Source: Ianthella basta
Lineage: Eukaryota; Porifera; Demospongiae; Verongiida; Ianthellidae
Assembly (NCBI GenBank): GCA_964019415.1
Contig: OZ025871.1
Span: 10,703,756-10,767,755 of the forward strand
Direction: 5' to 3'
Length of the DNA: 64,000 bases
A model generated the notes under the pieces. The model was not told where the DNA came from and searched no databases. It saw only the letters and a list, made by a program, of their open reading frames with translations. This document shows, piece after piece, positions 34,191 to 46,761 of this stretch. Position 1 is the first letter of the stretch. Every line of letters begins with the position of its first letter. A program made the translations under genes and the position numbers.

Positions 34191-37100
34191 TTACATTTCA
34201 TCTGTGTGAGAGACAGTCTCTGTGTATTCGCCTGCTGAAGTAGGAAGTCCAGGTCTCTGTTCTGTAATATTGACCAGGTTCCCAAGTCTGGCTGCTGGAT
34301 GTTCTAGCAGTGGCTCTTCATTATCCTCTGAATTGATCATCTGCTTCTGGCAACATTTCAACTGATCACACTTAAACCTCACATACACCTTCCTTCCAAA
34401 GATAATAGCAGGATAAAAGAGAGGTAGGTAGATGAGGATCATCCGAACAGATGCATAAAACAGCTTCAATGCAGTGTGTGTGTTACTGTCCACTATCTGC
34501 TCACTCAAGAGAAGGATGAGCACCATGTTACCCAAGATGGCTGTATCCAATGTATTCATCCTGTCTGAGTTGTATGGTCGGAGAATGGCAATGAGCAATA
34601 GCAGTGCCTCAGTGAGGATGAGTTGAATGTGTAGGGCATCTTCTACTCTTGGTATGAACACAGCAGCAGAAAGATGAATGAAACGGTGAAAGAGGTAGAG
34701 TGAAGAGAAGCTCCTGTAACGTTCTTTGTAGCAACCTTGAAAGACATTGACAAAATGGTAGACCCATCTGTCAGTGTAGACGTTGCTGCAGAATGTCTGC
34801 ATCCTCTGTAGCTTCCTCAATGGTGGCACAGCTATGATGAGCCTGCCAAACAACTGAGGCACAATGGGAAGAGTGAGGACAAGAAAGGAAGGCAGAAGGA
34901 CAAACACTAGCAGTATGATAATGGCCGGTATGAAGTAGGCAATGTGCTGAATGGAGCCATAGGGTACAGATCCTTGCCACCACACAACCATCTTCTGTTC
35001 TCCATCCTCTCCTGTGATGGTCTGGCCAACTAGGATGTATGAGGAGCTGACAAGGAAGCGAGTGAAGCCGAGAATGACAAAGGCAGGAAGTGCTCTGTCA
35101 TAAGACATACCGTCAGAGTACTTTGCCTTCCATCGTCTCATCCGCCTGAGGCACTGGTCCACTCGGTGACAGCATATCCACTTCTCAGCAGACCTCTCAA
35201 GAACGACGAGTGTGATGGCCACTATCAGTGGGAAGAGTCCAATGGAGTAGTGCAACAAGAGTGTCTGTAACAGTGTGAGGTGTGAGTGTGGAATGAGACA
35301 GTATGGAGGTAGGAGCACACCAAAGAAGTCCAAGTTCCACACTCCATACAGAAATCGGTATATCTTGACAAATGCAATATGCACTGTTCCTAACTCAGCA
35401 TCACCTCTGATACTGGAGAAAGCAAGGAGTTGTGCAAATAGTAGAAATGAGTTAAAGCTTCCTGACACCAAGTCTACATTGAATAGCATCACAACGAACT
35501 TGACAACCAGCATGGGCACCCACTCACTGAGGATCCAAACAAGGACACCCACATGACTGAGTCCTTCCTGACAACTGGTGCACACTGGTCTAATTCCGTT
35601 AAAGTTCACTGCAATGCTGTTCCCTTCAATGCAATCTCCACAAAGTAGCCCTTTACGATTTGACTTTCCACAAACTACCTCTTCCAGTAGTTGCTTGGAG
35701 TTGTTATCAGGGAGAGTGGACAGTTGTGTCTGACAGTATCCTGGTGGGCAGGGTGCAGTGAAGAACTTTTGACCATCACAGCTGTGTTGGTCATTGGATG
35801 TCAAATAACCAGCCCAGTAGTCTCTCTGCAAGACAGCACCTTTGACATTTGGTTCAATGGCATTATTGCATTCTGCTATTCCACGAATGGTGAGCATCCC
35901 ACATTGACATGTTCCATTGTCATCTGAACCCAAACAAAAAATGTAGCCTGGTGGACAGCACTGGAGCTCTATAGCCATTACCAGAACCAGGTTTTTGTTG
36001 TCTACTGACTGTAGAACTAAGAGAGGCACTGAACCAGATGTGTTGGTTGAATTAGCTTCCAAGAAATGGTTAAATCTTCCATGCTGTGGTGGGATGCCAT
36101 GCAAGATAACTCTAAAATCGGCAGTGTACTTTGAGAAAATGTTCAATTGCACTTTTGCTGTGGGTTCATGAGAAATTATTTGTACGATGAAAGCTGTGTT
36201 GATGACATTTCCAAGTCTGTCATATGCATGTGTGTATGGCAGCAGTTTCTGTAACCCAGGGAAAAACTGGACAGCGACTGGTGATGTGCTGGGAGAGGCA
36301 CCATCAACATGGCTGGGATGCAGCAATGTTTCCCGATCTACTGGTAGGAACTTTTCACTCTTTGAGCAAGTTAGAGGATTCAAATTGATTGATGCACACT
36401 TTATAAATGTTTTTTCTTGATTCTTCTCACTAAATGAGTAAAGTTGATATGCACATCTTGTTGAATTGGAGGTCAGACAGGCATGTTTTGTGAATAACAG
36501 TTGATTCATGACACTGCTATTATAGCAGTTTTGAGGGTCAGTTATATAAAGTGACTGTCCTTCAAACTTTGCAAAGTTGTTTGCAAATACTATGCCTCTT
36601 ATACCCCTTATTGGTCCTTTGTCATTCTGAAGGAAGCACCGATATTTTGATGCTGCACTTAGTGTTGAGTCCACGTACATGGCTCCACCTCGCTGGAAAG
36701 CAAGGTTATCATCTAATTGTAGTTGAGATTTTGACGAGAGTCGAATGTAACTTTCGCCATACAAAGCAACTGCTCCTCCATGTGAAGCAACACAGTAACT
36801 AATTCTTGCAAATGTGTCTGCCTGTAGTGTAATTTCTGAATCAATTGCTTGGAGCCCTTGGGATGTTCCTCCACAGTGACAAGTGAACAAGGAGTGAATG
36901 CGCATTTCCACCGAAATTAAGAGAATCATGCTTGAGTTTGCCTGCACTTCAAGCAATGGATCAATGTGCTTCACATATTCAGCCATGGTGGTATTAGTTA
37001 TATCAGGAAACTCATGATTGATACTTTTGGACAATAGCATTTGTATTAAATTCTCAAAATATTCTTGTAACTGCATTGTGGGCTTAAAGAGGAACTCTTC

Positions 37101-39316
37101 CCTGTGCAAAGTCATTAATCTTGCATTACTCAAGATGACCCCTCTGAAAATGTCCTTCCTGTTTTTTGGCGATGACTGTATACAGATTGCCTCCCCACCT
37201 GCTGCATGGTTGTTCCAGAAGTATGATTCAATCAAATGCACCATGTCTCCACTCTCTCTGATGTGTGGCGAATGTACATAAAGGACTGACAACCCTCCAC
37301 CTACTCCATCTGCAGCATTGTTTTGAAAAATCATCGCCAAAAACATGGAGACAGCATTCTTTGTTTCATCCATGGCCCTGTCAGTGTCAAATTCAATGTT
37401 GATACCTCCACCCATTGTAATGAAGCTATTATGAGAAAGTAGATCATTACTGATTACTGGAACGATGGTGAGCTTCACAGTATTTCTTTTGACAAGATGA
37501 TGGAATCTGATGTACATGCCTCCTCCAGCATATGCTCTGTTGCGACTAACGTTTATTCGGAACATACTCATGATATTACCTCTTGAGAAATCACCAAATA
37601 TGATCATCACTCCACCTCCTAGCTCTGCAGAGTTCTTCTCCACGCTTGATTTTGCCATTGAAATGTTATTGCTTTGTGCATAGGATGAATACATCACTGC
37701 AAACCCTCCTCCATATCCTTGCCAAGAAGCATGATAGTCTGATTTGCTTCTTGCTCTGTTTCCAGTTATATTAGCAGACCCAATTCTAATAATATTGCCA
37801 CTTGAATAATCACCCAGCATTATCAGGATTCCACCCCCCACAACAGCAGAATTGTTGGTGATATCTAGTACATTGAAGATAACCGTATTACTTTCTGAGT
37901 AATTTTGAAACTCTGCAAAAACCGCTCCACCATAATTTGAGACTAAATGTGTGAATGTGCAGTTGTACATCCGTATCCTGTTTCTTCTGCAATGATTAGT
38001 AAACAGGAGATAGGCACCGCCCCCCTGTTGTGATGTGCTGTTCATGACTTGCAGATCTTGTAGGATCACTTCATTAATACTTGTACTGTCTGCAAAGTGC
38101 ACAAATAGGCCTTGCCTGAATGCAATCGCATTTTCAGTGGCAGCAAATGAAAGGTTTCCAAGGTAAATCCAGTTGCATACGGACCGGTCTTTTAGGTAGA
38201 CTGCGACTGCACTTCCACTTGGGGCATAGCTGGTGATCACTCGCACGTCAGTGACATTTATTGTATTTATTGAAGTCCGAGCATCTATCGTAATGGCTGA
38301 GTAGTTTCCAAGTGCACCTTGTGTCATGTTAAGTATATCAAATTGTTTTTTAGCACAATCTGCTAATACATCATCTCTTCTTCTGTTCTGGTAGCGTTTT
38401 TGCCAGCCATCATTCACAATTATTGTATCTAGTATTGTAGTGCTGTAGTGAACATTGCCAAGTAAACGTATCAAAATTCCATAACCCATTACAGGAGCAC
38501 TGTTAAAAACTGTGATGTTGTGCATTGACATTTGACAACCATTTCCCGTACCGTGAACGGTGATCATTATACCAGTGAATGCCATGGATGGCTCATAGGT
38601 GGTATTTGTATCAGTGTTGACCACTAGAATATGATTCATGGATAAAGTGAGGTTGTGTGGTAGTGAGTCAGCCTCCCTTAGAACATCACAATGGATCCCA
38701 ATGCCATGTGTTCCACTGTGCAGTACAGAGATATTGTGCAAAATGATCTCACCATTGTTGGTGGTATGCTCCAATGAAATGCCTGTGCCACGAGGCACAT
38801 TTACACGGATCGTTACGTCATGTATTGTCACATTAGTGCAGTTGGAGAAGTCCAGGGTAGGTTTGATTGTGTCCAGCTGAAGGATGCTTTGTTCGCCAAT
38901 CATTTCAAATGTCAGCTCTCTAACCATTACATTGGCGAGGTCGGAAAATGCAAAATTTGCTCCATTCATGCATTTAATCACGGGTTGACCTATAGCACAG
39001 TCTCCTTCTAACTGTGCACTGAACAAAACGTTCGGGAATGTCTGGCGTGGAGATTCATGGTATTCATAGCTGCCACACCCAACTCTAATGGATGAGCATT
39101 CTTTATAGCACACTGCAGCGACCTGCATGACCTGCTAGGAGGTGGCTGTGCCATCAGTGCACCTACTGGTGTGTGGTGTATGCATTGAGGACCATCCTCT
39201 CCCTTGGTGTCAACCCACATGACTCTGTCACTCCTGACAACTGTCACTAGGCAACACAGCACCATCCACAGAAGGTGATACCTTGACTGCCTGTGATGGA
39301 ACCGAGGCCGTTCCAT
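34191..39316 (-). pseudogene. Beta-helix/multi-pass membrane gene (gene 3), disrupted by a 10-bp deletion near its 5' end
   Basis: From the ATG at 39316 the frame has the normal signal peptide and N-terminal block, then shifts at 39094/39095, where ten bases (TGCTGTTCAG in the partial gene, 270-279) are missing. The following 1640 or so codons are fully open in the shifted frame to the stop at 34191, with beta-helix-like ectodomain, Cys-rich region, 8-9 membrane segments and acidic tail all present. The ectodomain and last 120 residues differ clearly from genes 1, 2 and 4, but the first 65 residues and the central membrane part are nearly identical to them. With a single lesion it is either a very young pseudogene, a null allele, or an assembly or sequencing error. 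An alternative start without a signal peptide is unlikely. Confidence 0.8.
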
Positions 39317-39724
39317 CAGGTGCTCTCCCTTGCTTCACTCAATAGTGCTCTGTAGTTAACACATAAAGAACAGCCACTACTTACGTATGTACTACTACAA
39401 AGGTTGTTCCATCAGTTCCTTTTCTGGAGAAACTAGAACTGCTAATCTACATGCAGTCCATCATTCCCCCCACTGTTGAACATGCGCTACATTAGCAACT
39501 GTTTAGCTAGTGTGACTGTTAGATAATCACCATTGACTTACTCAATCAAGTGAACTGAGGTATCTATGCCAAGGAATTGCTGGTACTTCACAGTAGATAT
39601 GGTTTTAAACACGTTAGACTGTCACTTCTGTGCCAAATATGAGAACAGCCTTCTCTTAAATACTTGCTTGTGTTCAGTTCTTGCATACTCCATGCACTAT
39701 GTAGGCGTGGCATGACCTTTGACC
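39317..39724 (-). promoter_or_regulatory. Promoter and 5'UTR intron of gene 3, with perfect DR1
   Basis: Minus strand: DR1 GGTCAAAGGTCA at 39724-39713, TATTTAA at 39662-39656, predicted non-coding exon from about 39630 to 39542, intron 39541-39350 (GTAAGT donor, TTAACTACAG acceptor), ATG at 39316. DR1 repeats are bound by RXR/HNF4-type nuclear receptors in animals; a role here is inference from position and conservation. Confidence 0.55.
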
Positions 39725-40250
39725 AACATGCACTTGTCACATGCTAGTATTGCTTTGGGAAAGACCTGTTATGGACATCCACTGGCTCATGCTCTGTTGA
39801 GAAACTGATATCAAATCTTGTTCTGTATTGGTTCAATAACTGTTGGATACAGCAGTCTGTGATTTCAACTTCATACCAGCAAGCTCTACTCAATGTGTTC
39901 AATGTCCTCAGACCTGACCCTATTCATGTACTTGCTGCTGCATACGTAGTGAGCTCAAGTGCTGTAAACAGGCATTCACATGAGAACTCACCTCATGGTA
40001 CAGTGTCATTCATGTGTATGTTTGTGTGTTGCACCGGTATTGTAGTGCTTGTGTACAGAGGGTTCAATCACAGACTGGACTCTTGTGGACAATCACAGAC
40101 TGGACAATGTTATTCAGCAGCTCAACCGTACAGAACAATAGGACAATAATTACGTGTAGTCACATACAGTTAACACATTACACCAACCATAATAGACAGC
40201 CATGCTAAGTACAGAAACATAGTACTAAAGATAGAACAGTAGAGCAAGAA
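39725..40250. repeat. Upstream 5'-flank block of gene 3
   Basis: Near-identical to 918-1400 and to the orphan blocks further right. It includes the conserved TGTATTGGTTCAATAACTGT segment. No gene is seen. Confidence 0.65.
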
Positions 40251-40259
40251 AGAACCAAA

Positions 40260-41415
40260 TTAAACCTCACATTTCACAACTTGTATAGAAATTTACAATC
40301 TCTAGTGTCGTATCCCTCCGGTTCGCAAAGACTGCTGGACAATTTCACAAACAAGGCCCCAATTCGCCAAGACAGGGTACACAAACTAACTACAATTCTT
40401 CATTATTTAACACAACAGTGCATGCGCAACCATATTCATGCACTTTACAAGAAAATACTAACTATGTAATGCAGTCATGCAAGCACACACTACAATTAGG
40501 AAGGATGTATTTAATAGAACTAGAGTACTGCATTACATATAATATTATATGCTGTGAGCATGACCTGTACATAATTAACATGTACATGTCACCTGCAGTT
40601 CTGTTTGGGAAAGGCCATTTGTGGACATCTTCCTCCTCCCTCTTTGTTGTGAATTGATAATCAAATCTCCTTGTTCTGTATTACTTGAATTAATATCTGT
40701 TGGATTCAGCATGCAGTCTATGACTTCAACTTTATACATGCAAGACCTATTCAATGTATTCATGATCAGTGTCCTCCAGTCTGCCCCTGTTTTCATGTAC
40801 TTACAGCTGCATGGATAGTGAGTGCTCTGTAACGTAAACATCAACCTCATTGTACATTGTCATTATGTGTATGTATGCTGGGCATTAACATGATGCACAG
40901 TGAGCAAAATACGTACCATCATACTGTTCCATGTCTACAGTAGTTCCCATCATAAACAGAGAGAAAATAAGGTTGCCATGGACAGCTCACACCACCACGC
41001 ATGCAATTGTTAGAGTAAGAAAGACTTGTTTGGGATATGCATAGTTCACTCTTCCTAATTTTGTTGAACGGCTATTTATACTGTTTTCATTCCCCTGAAT
41101 ACATGATTGTTTACCTCTATAATTATTCCATTGTATTATAGCAACCACCAGCATTACTAGACTGATAGTATGCAGCATTCATGCTTATGCTGGATTGCAT
41201 GTCTCCTTGCATGAACAATTGTATCCAAAAACAATCAACTGTCTCTAACATGAAACTTTTAATGGATGATTAACAATACTACAGTTTAAGGTATGTTATT
41301 TAGCTCCATATGTTCTGAATTACACAGTGCTCTATGGACATTGGTACATCCAAAGGCATAACACTCCAAGCCTATAATGTTTTATGAAGTAATTAAGTGA
41401 CATGTAACAGAGATG
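40260..41415. repeat. 3' flank left behind by a lost family member
   Basis: Co-linear with the 3' flanks of genes 1 and 2 (1440-2720, 19310-20379) up to the C-terminal stub at 41416-41518. Its presence without a full gene shows that a copy once lay here. Confidence 0.65.
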
Positions 41416-41518
41416 TACTGCCATGTCAAAGACAACTGATTCTGTATTATGATTTTCTAGAAGAACCTCTTCACTCTGAGTCTCAGTCTCTGATTCCTCA
41501 TCTGATGAAGTGGGGGCA
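41416..41518 (-). pseudogene. C-terminal stub of a deleted family gene
   Basis: Encodes the acidic tail of the family (SDEESETETQSEE, then ENHNTESVV) and ends at the position where other copies have their stop, which is lost here (the frame runs on through CAT CTC). Homology stops abruptly at about 41518 and the next bases belong to another copy of the 3' flank. Only about 34 of roughly 1660 codons remain. Confidence 0.85.
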
Positions 41519-41520
41519 GG

Positions 41521-41736
41521 GTGCAAAATACACATTATTCCATGTCTACAGTAGTTCCCATCATAAACAAAGAGAAACTAAGGTTGCCATAGACCGCTCA
41601 CACCACCATGCATGCATTTCAGTGAGTAAGTTAGACTTATTTGGGATACGCATATTGACTCTTTCTAAATTCGTTGAGAGACTATTTATACTGTTTTTGA
41701 ATACATTATTGTTTACCATTATATTTCATTGTATTA
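41521..41736. repeat. Displaced distal part of gene 4's 3' flank
   Basis: Matches 2083-2388 downstream of gene 1 with some gaps, and breaks off at CATTGTATTA, where the foldback array begins. The continuation (TACAATGTAGCCACCGG) resumes at 50969. Confidence 0.7.
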
Positions 41737-42202
41737 CCACCACACAGTGCAAGTTACAATATCACAGCCACCACCACCTGTGCCAGTAGAGTACCTGCGC
41801 TAGTTGGTCATAGAAAAAGACCACCAGTGCAAGTTACAGTAGCCACCACCACATGTGCCAGTAGAGTATCTGCGCTAGTTGGTCATAGAAAAAGACCACC
41901 AGCGCAAGTTACAGCCGGTCAGTACCTGCACCGCCGCCATTGGAGTGCACGCTGCAGCAAGCAAATGTAAGCTTGCCTAAGGGCATGCCATTGAATTGAG
42001 AGTGCATGGGAAGAAATTCAATGGCATGCCCTTAGGCAAGTTACAATTGCTTGCTGCAGCGTGCACTCCAATGGCGGCGGTGCAGGTACTGACCGGCTGT
42101 AACTTGCGCTGGTGGTCTTTTTCTATGACCAACTAGCGCAGGTACTCTACTGGCACAGGTGGTGGTGGCTGTGATATTGTAACTTGCACTGTGTGGTGGT
42201 GG
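41737..42202. repeat. Giant hairpin 1
   Basis: Inverted repeat centred near 42006. The left arm has one more 73-bp unit than the right arm. The central stem is TTGCCTAAGGGCATGCCATT and its complement around a loop of about 15 bases. Confidence 0.8.
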
Positions 42203-43206
42203 TGGCGTGGTGTTTTTTTCTAGAGCAAAGGTGCATATACTGAATGTATGCGTTGTAATTTACACTGTGTGGCGGTGGTGGTGGCAGTCATTTTCATCTA
42301 GGAATGCATGTGGTGGCCGTAATATTGTAACTTGCACTGTGTGGTGGTGGTAGTAGTATGTGGTAGCAGCGCCTGATGTGGTGGTCTGTTTTCTTGCAGC
42401 TCTAGCACATAATATACTACTCATTGCAAATTCCACTGTGGTGGTGGTGATGGTGTTTGTATTTATCTATTGGTGGTATAGTAGCTGGATATTGTGGCTG
42501 CATGGATAGTTGTGACCAAGTGTATATGTGGGTGCTGCTCTGCTCCAGCATAGCAGCAAATGCCTACAAATTGGTGTCAAAATGTGATTGTTCAAAAGAA
42601 CGCCTCCATTGTGTGACTAATTAAGCAATCCTGCTAATGACATGAGCAAATGGGCCATCTAACTATGTCCACTTAGTATCACTACTTAGAGGGGCTGGGT
42701 TGGTGGGATATGCAATGAACCTCACTTTTCTCGGCCATTTTGCGACTAATTAAGAAATCCTGCTAATGACATGAACAGTTGGATTATCTGGCTAGGTCCA
42801 CCAGGTGTCATGACTGAGAGGGCCTGGCTGATTGAATAAATCATACACCTCACATATGTCAGCCATTTTGAGACTAATTAAGAAATCCCGCTGATAACAT
42901 AAGAAGGTGGACCACTTGAACGTGTCCACCAAGTTTCACGTCTCAACAAGCCCAGTTGCATTAATATACAAAATACCACTATGCATCAATATAAATGCCC
43001 CATACATTAAGTGTTCTCCTATGTGCATTTATATCAGCATTTTGCAGGCTGCTTGTAGAAGAATGAAGGCTTAATTAATAATTCCGTCTCATTTAAAAGT
43101 CTTCAAATCTCCCATACTTCAAAGCCATACCTAGCACATGTTCCTGAGGGCCGCCAACCCCCCTGGGAATTATTTATTTATTTATATTATATTATATTAT
43201 ATTATA

Positions 43207-43984
43207 ACACCACCACCACCACCACACAGTGCAAGTTACAATATCGCAGCCACCACCACCTGTGCCAGTAGAGTATCTGTGCTAGTTGGTCATAGAAAAA
43301 GACCACCACCAGTGCAAGTTACAGTAGCCACCACCACATGTGTCAGTAGAGTATCTGCGCTAGCTGGTCATGGAAAAAGACCACCAGTGCAAGTTACAGT
43401 AGCCACCACCACATGTGCCAGTAGAATATCTGCGCTAGTTGGTAATTGAAAAAGACCACCAGTGCAAGTTACAGTGGCTCCGGGCCAGCACATGCAAGTT
43501 ACAGCTGGTCAGAACCTGCACTGCTGCCATTGTAATGCACGCTGCAGCAAGCAATTGTAAGCTTGCCTAAGGGCATGCCATTGAATTGAGGGTGCATGGG
43601 AAGAAATTCAATGGCATGCCCTTAGGCAAGTTACAATTGCTTGCTGCAGCGTGCATTACAATGGCAGCAGTGCAGGTTCTGACCAGCTGTAACTTGCATG
43701 TGCTGGCCCGGAGCCACTGTAACTTGCACTGGTGGTCTTTTTCAATTACCAACTAGCGCAGATATTCTACTGGCACATGTGGTGGTGGCTACTGTAACTT
43801 GCACTGGTGGTCTTTTTCCATGACCAGCTAGCGCAGATACTCTACTGACACATGTGGTGGTGGCTACTGTAACTTGCACTGGTGGTGGTCTTTTTCTATG
43901 ACCAACTAGCACAGATACTCTACTGGCACAGGTGGTGGTGGCTGCGATATTGTAACTTGCACTGTGTGGTGGTGGTGGTGGTGT
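43207..43984. repeat. Giant hairpin 2, nearly perfect
   Basis: Arms of about 385 bp centred near 43596. Arm-specific variants are mirrored on the other side: TGTGTCAG/CTGACACA, CTGGTCATGG/CCATGACCAG, GTAATTGA/TCAATTAC. This is the most symmetric of the five. Confidence 0.85.
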
Positions 43985-44984
43985 TTTTTCTAGAGCAATG
44001 GCGCATATACTGAATGCATGCATTGTACTGGCACCATGTGGTGGTGGTGGTGGTCATTTTCATCTAGGAATGCATGTGGTGGCTGTAATATTGTAACTTG
44101 CACTGTGTGGTGGTGGTGGTAGTAGTATGTGGTAGCAGCACCTGATGTGGTGGTCTGTTTCCTTGCAGCTCTGGCACATAATATTATACTGGTGTGCTCA
44201 TTGCAACTTCCGCTGTGGTGGTGATGATGGCGGTTGTATTTATCTATGTGGTGGTGAGTAGCTGGATATTGTGGCTGGATAGTTGTGAGCAAGTGTACAT
44301 GTTGGTGCTGCTCTGCTCCAGCATAGCGACAAATGCCTACAAATTGGTGTCAAAATGTGATTGTTCAAAACATCGCCTCCATTTTGTGACTAATTAAGCA
44401 ATACTGCTAATGACATGAGGAAATTGGTCATCTAACTTCATCCACTTAGTATCATGACTTAGCAGGGCTGGGTCGTTAAGATATGCAATGAACCTCATTT
44501 TTCTCGGCCATTTCGCAACTAATTAAGAAATCCTGCTAATGACATGAACAGTTGGATTATCTGGCTAGGTCCATCAAGTGTCATGACTGAGCGGGCCTGG
44601 CTGGTTGAATACATCATACACCTCACATATGTCGGCCATTTTGAGACTAATTAAGAAATCCCGCTAATAACATAGGAAGGTGGACCACTTGGATGTGTCC
44701 ACCAAGTTTCACGTCTCAACGAGCCAAGTTGCATTCATATACAAGATACCACTATGCATCAATATAAATGCACCATACATTAAGTGTTATGCTATGCACA
44801 TTTATATTAGGATTTGGCGGGCTGCTTGTAGAAGAACGAAGACCTAATTAAAAATTCTGCCTCATTTAAAAGTCTTAAAATCTCCCATACTTCAAAGGCA
44901 CACCTATCACATGTTCGTGAGGGGTGCCTAACCCCCCGGGAATTATATTATATCATATTATATTATATTATATTATATTAAAAG

Positions 44985-45507
44985 ACCACCAGTGCAAGTT
45001 ACAGTGGCTCCGGGCCAGCACATGCAAGTTACAGCTGGTCAGAACCTGCACCGCTGCCATTGGAATGCACGCTGCAGCAAGCAATTGTAAGCTTGCCTAA
45101 GGGCATGCCATTGAATTGAGGGTGCATGGGAAGAAATTCAATGGCATGCCCTTAGGCAAGTTACAATTGCTTGCTGCAGCGTGCATTCCAATGGCAGCGG
45201 TGCAGGTTCTGACCAGCTGTAACTTGCATGTGCTGGTCCGGAGCCACTGTAACTTGCACTGGTGGTCTTTTTCAATTACCAACTAGCGCAGATACTCTAC
45301 TGGCACATGTGGTGGTGGCTACTGTAACTTGCACTGGTGGTCTTTTTCTATGATCAACTAGCACAGATACTCTACTGGCACATGTGGTGGTGGCTACTGT
45401 AACTTGCACTGGTGGTCTTTTTCTATGACCAACTGACGCAGATACTCTACTGGCACAGGTGGTGGTGGCTGTGATATTGTAACTTGCACTGTGTGGTGGT
45501 GGTAGCG
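44985..45507. repeat. Hairpin 3 with truncated left arm
   Basis: Centred near 45127. The left arm begins abruptly after the TTATA repeat with AAAAGACCACC and is about 140 bp, against about 380 bp at the right. Confidence 0.75.
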
Positions 45508-46761
45508 GTGGTGATTTTTTCTAGAGCAATGGCGCATATACTGAATATATGCATTGTAATTTACACTGTGTGGCGGTGGTGGTGGCAGTCATTTCCATCT
45601 AGGAATGCATGTGGTGGCTGTAATATTGTAACTTGCACTGTGTGGTGGTGGTAGTAGTATGTGGTAGCAGCACCTGATGTGGTGGTCTGTTTTCTTGCAG
45701 CTCTAGCACAAAATATGCTACTCATTGCAACTTCCACTGTGGTGGTGGTGATGATGGTTGTATTTATCTATATATGTGGTGGTATAGTAGCTGGATATTG
45801 TGGCTGAATAGTTGTGAGCATGTGTATATGTGGGTGTTGCTCTGCTCCAGCATGGCGGCAAATACCTACAAATTAGTGTCAAAATATGATTGTTCAAAAG
45901 GTCGCCTCCATTTTGTGACTAATTAAGCAATACTGCTAATGACATGAGCAAATGGGCCATCTAACTATGTCCACTTAGTATCACCACTTAGCGGGCTGGG
46001 TTGGTGGGATATGCAATGAACTTCACTTTTCTCGGCCATTTTGTGACTAATTAAGAAATCCTGTTAATGACATGAACAGTCGAATTATCTGGCTAGGTTC
46101 ACAAAATGTCATGACTGAGCGGGCCTGGCTGGTTGAATAAATCATGCACCTCATCTAACTACATCCACTTAGTATCATGACTTAGCAGGGCTGGGTCGTT
46201 AAGATATGCAATGAACCTCATTGTTCTCGGCCATTTTGCGACTAATTAAGAAATCCTGCTAATGACATGAACAGTTGGATTATCTGGCTAGGTCCATCAA
46301 ATGTCATGACTGAGCGGGCCGGGCTGGTTGAATACATCATACACCTTACATATGTCGGCCATTTTGAGACTAATTAAAAAATCCCGCTAATAACATATGA
46401 AGGTGGACCACTTGGATGTGTCCACCAAGTTTCACGTCTCAACGAGCCCAGTTGCATTCATATACAAGATACCACTATGCATCAATATAAATGCACCATA
46501 CATTAAGTGTTATGCTATGAACATTTATATTAAGATTTAGCGGGCTGCTTGTAGAAGAACGAAGGCCTAATTAAAAATTCTGCCTCATTTAAAAGTCTTA
46601 AAATCTCCCATACTTCAAAAGCACACCTATCACATGTTCGTGAGGGGCGCCTAACCCCCCGGGAATTATATTATATTATATTATATTATATTATATTATA
46701 TTATATTATATTATATTATATTATTTACTTTAGATTAGTGGTGTATATTGTAACTTGCACT

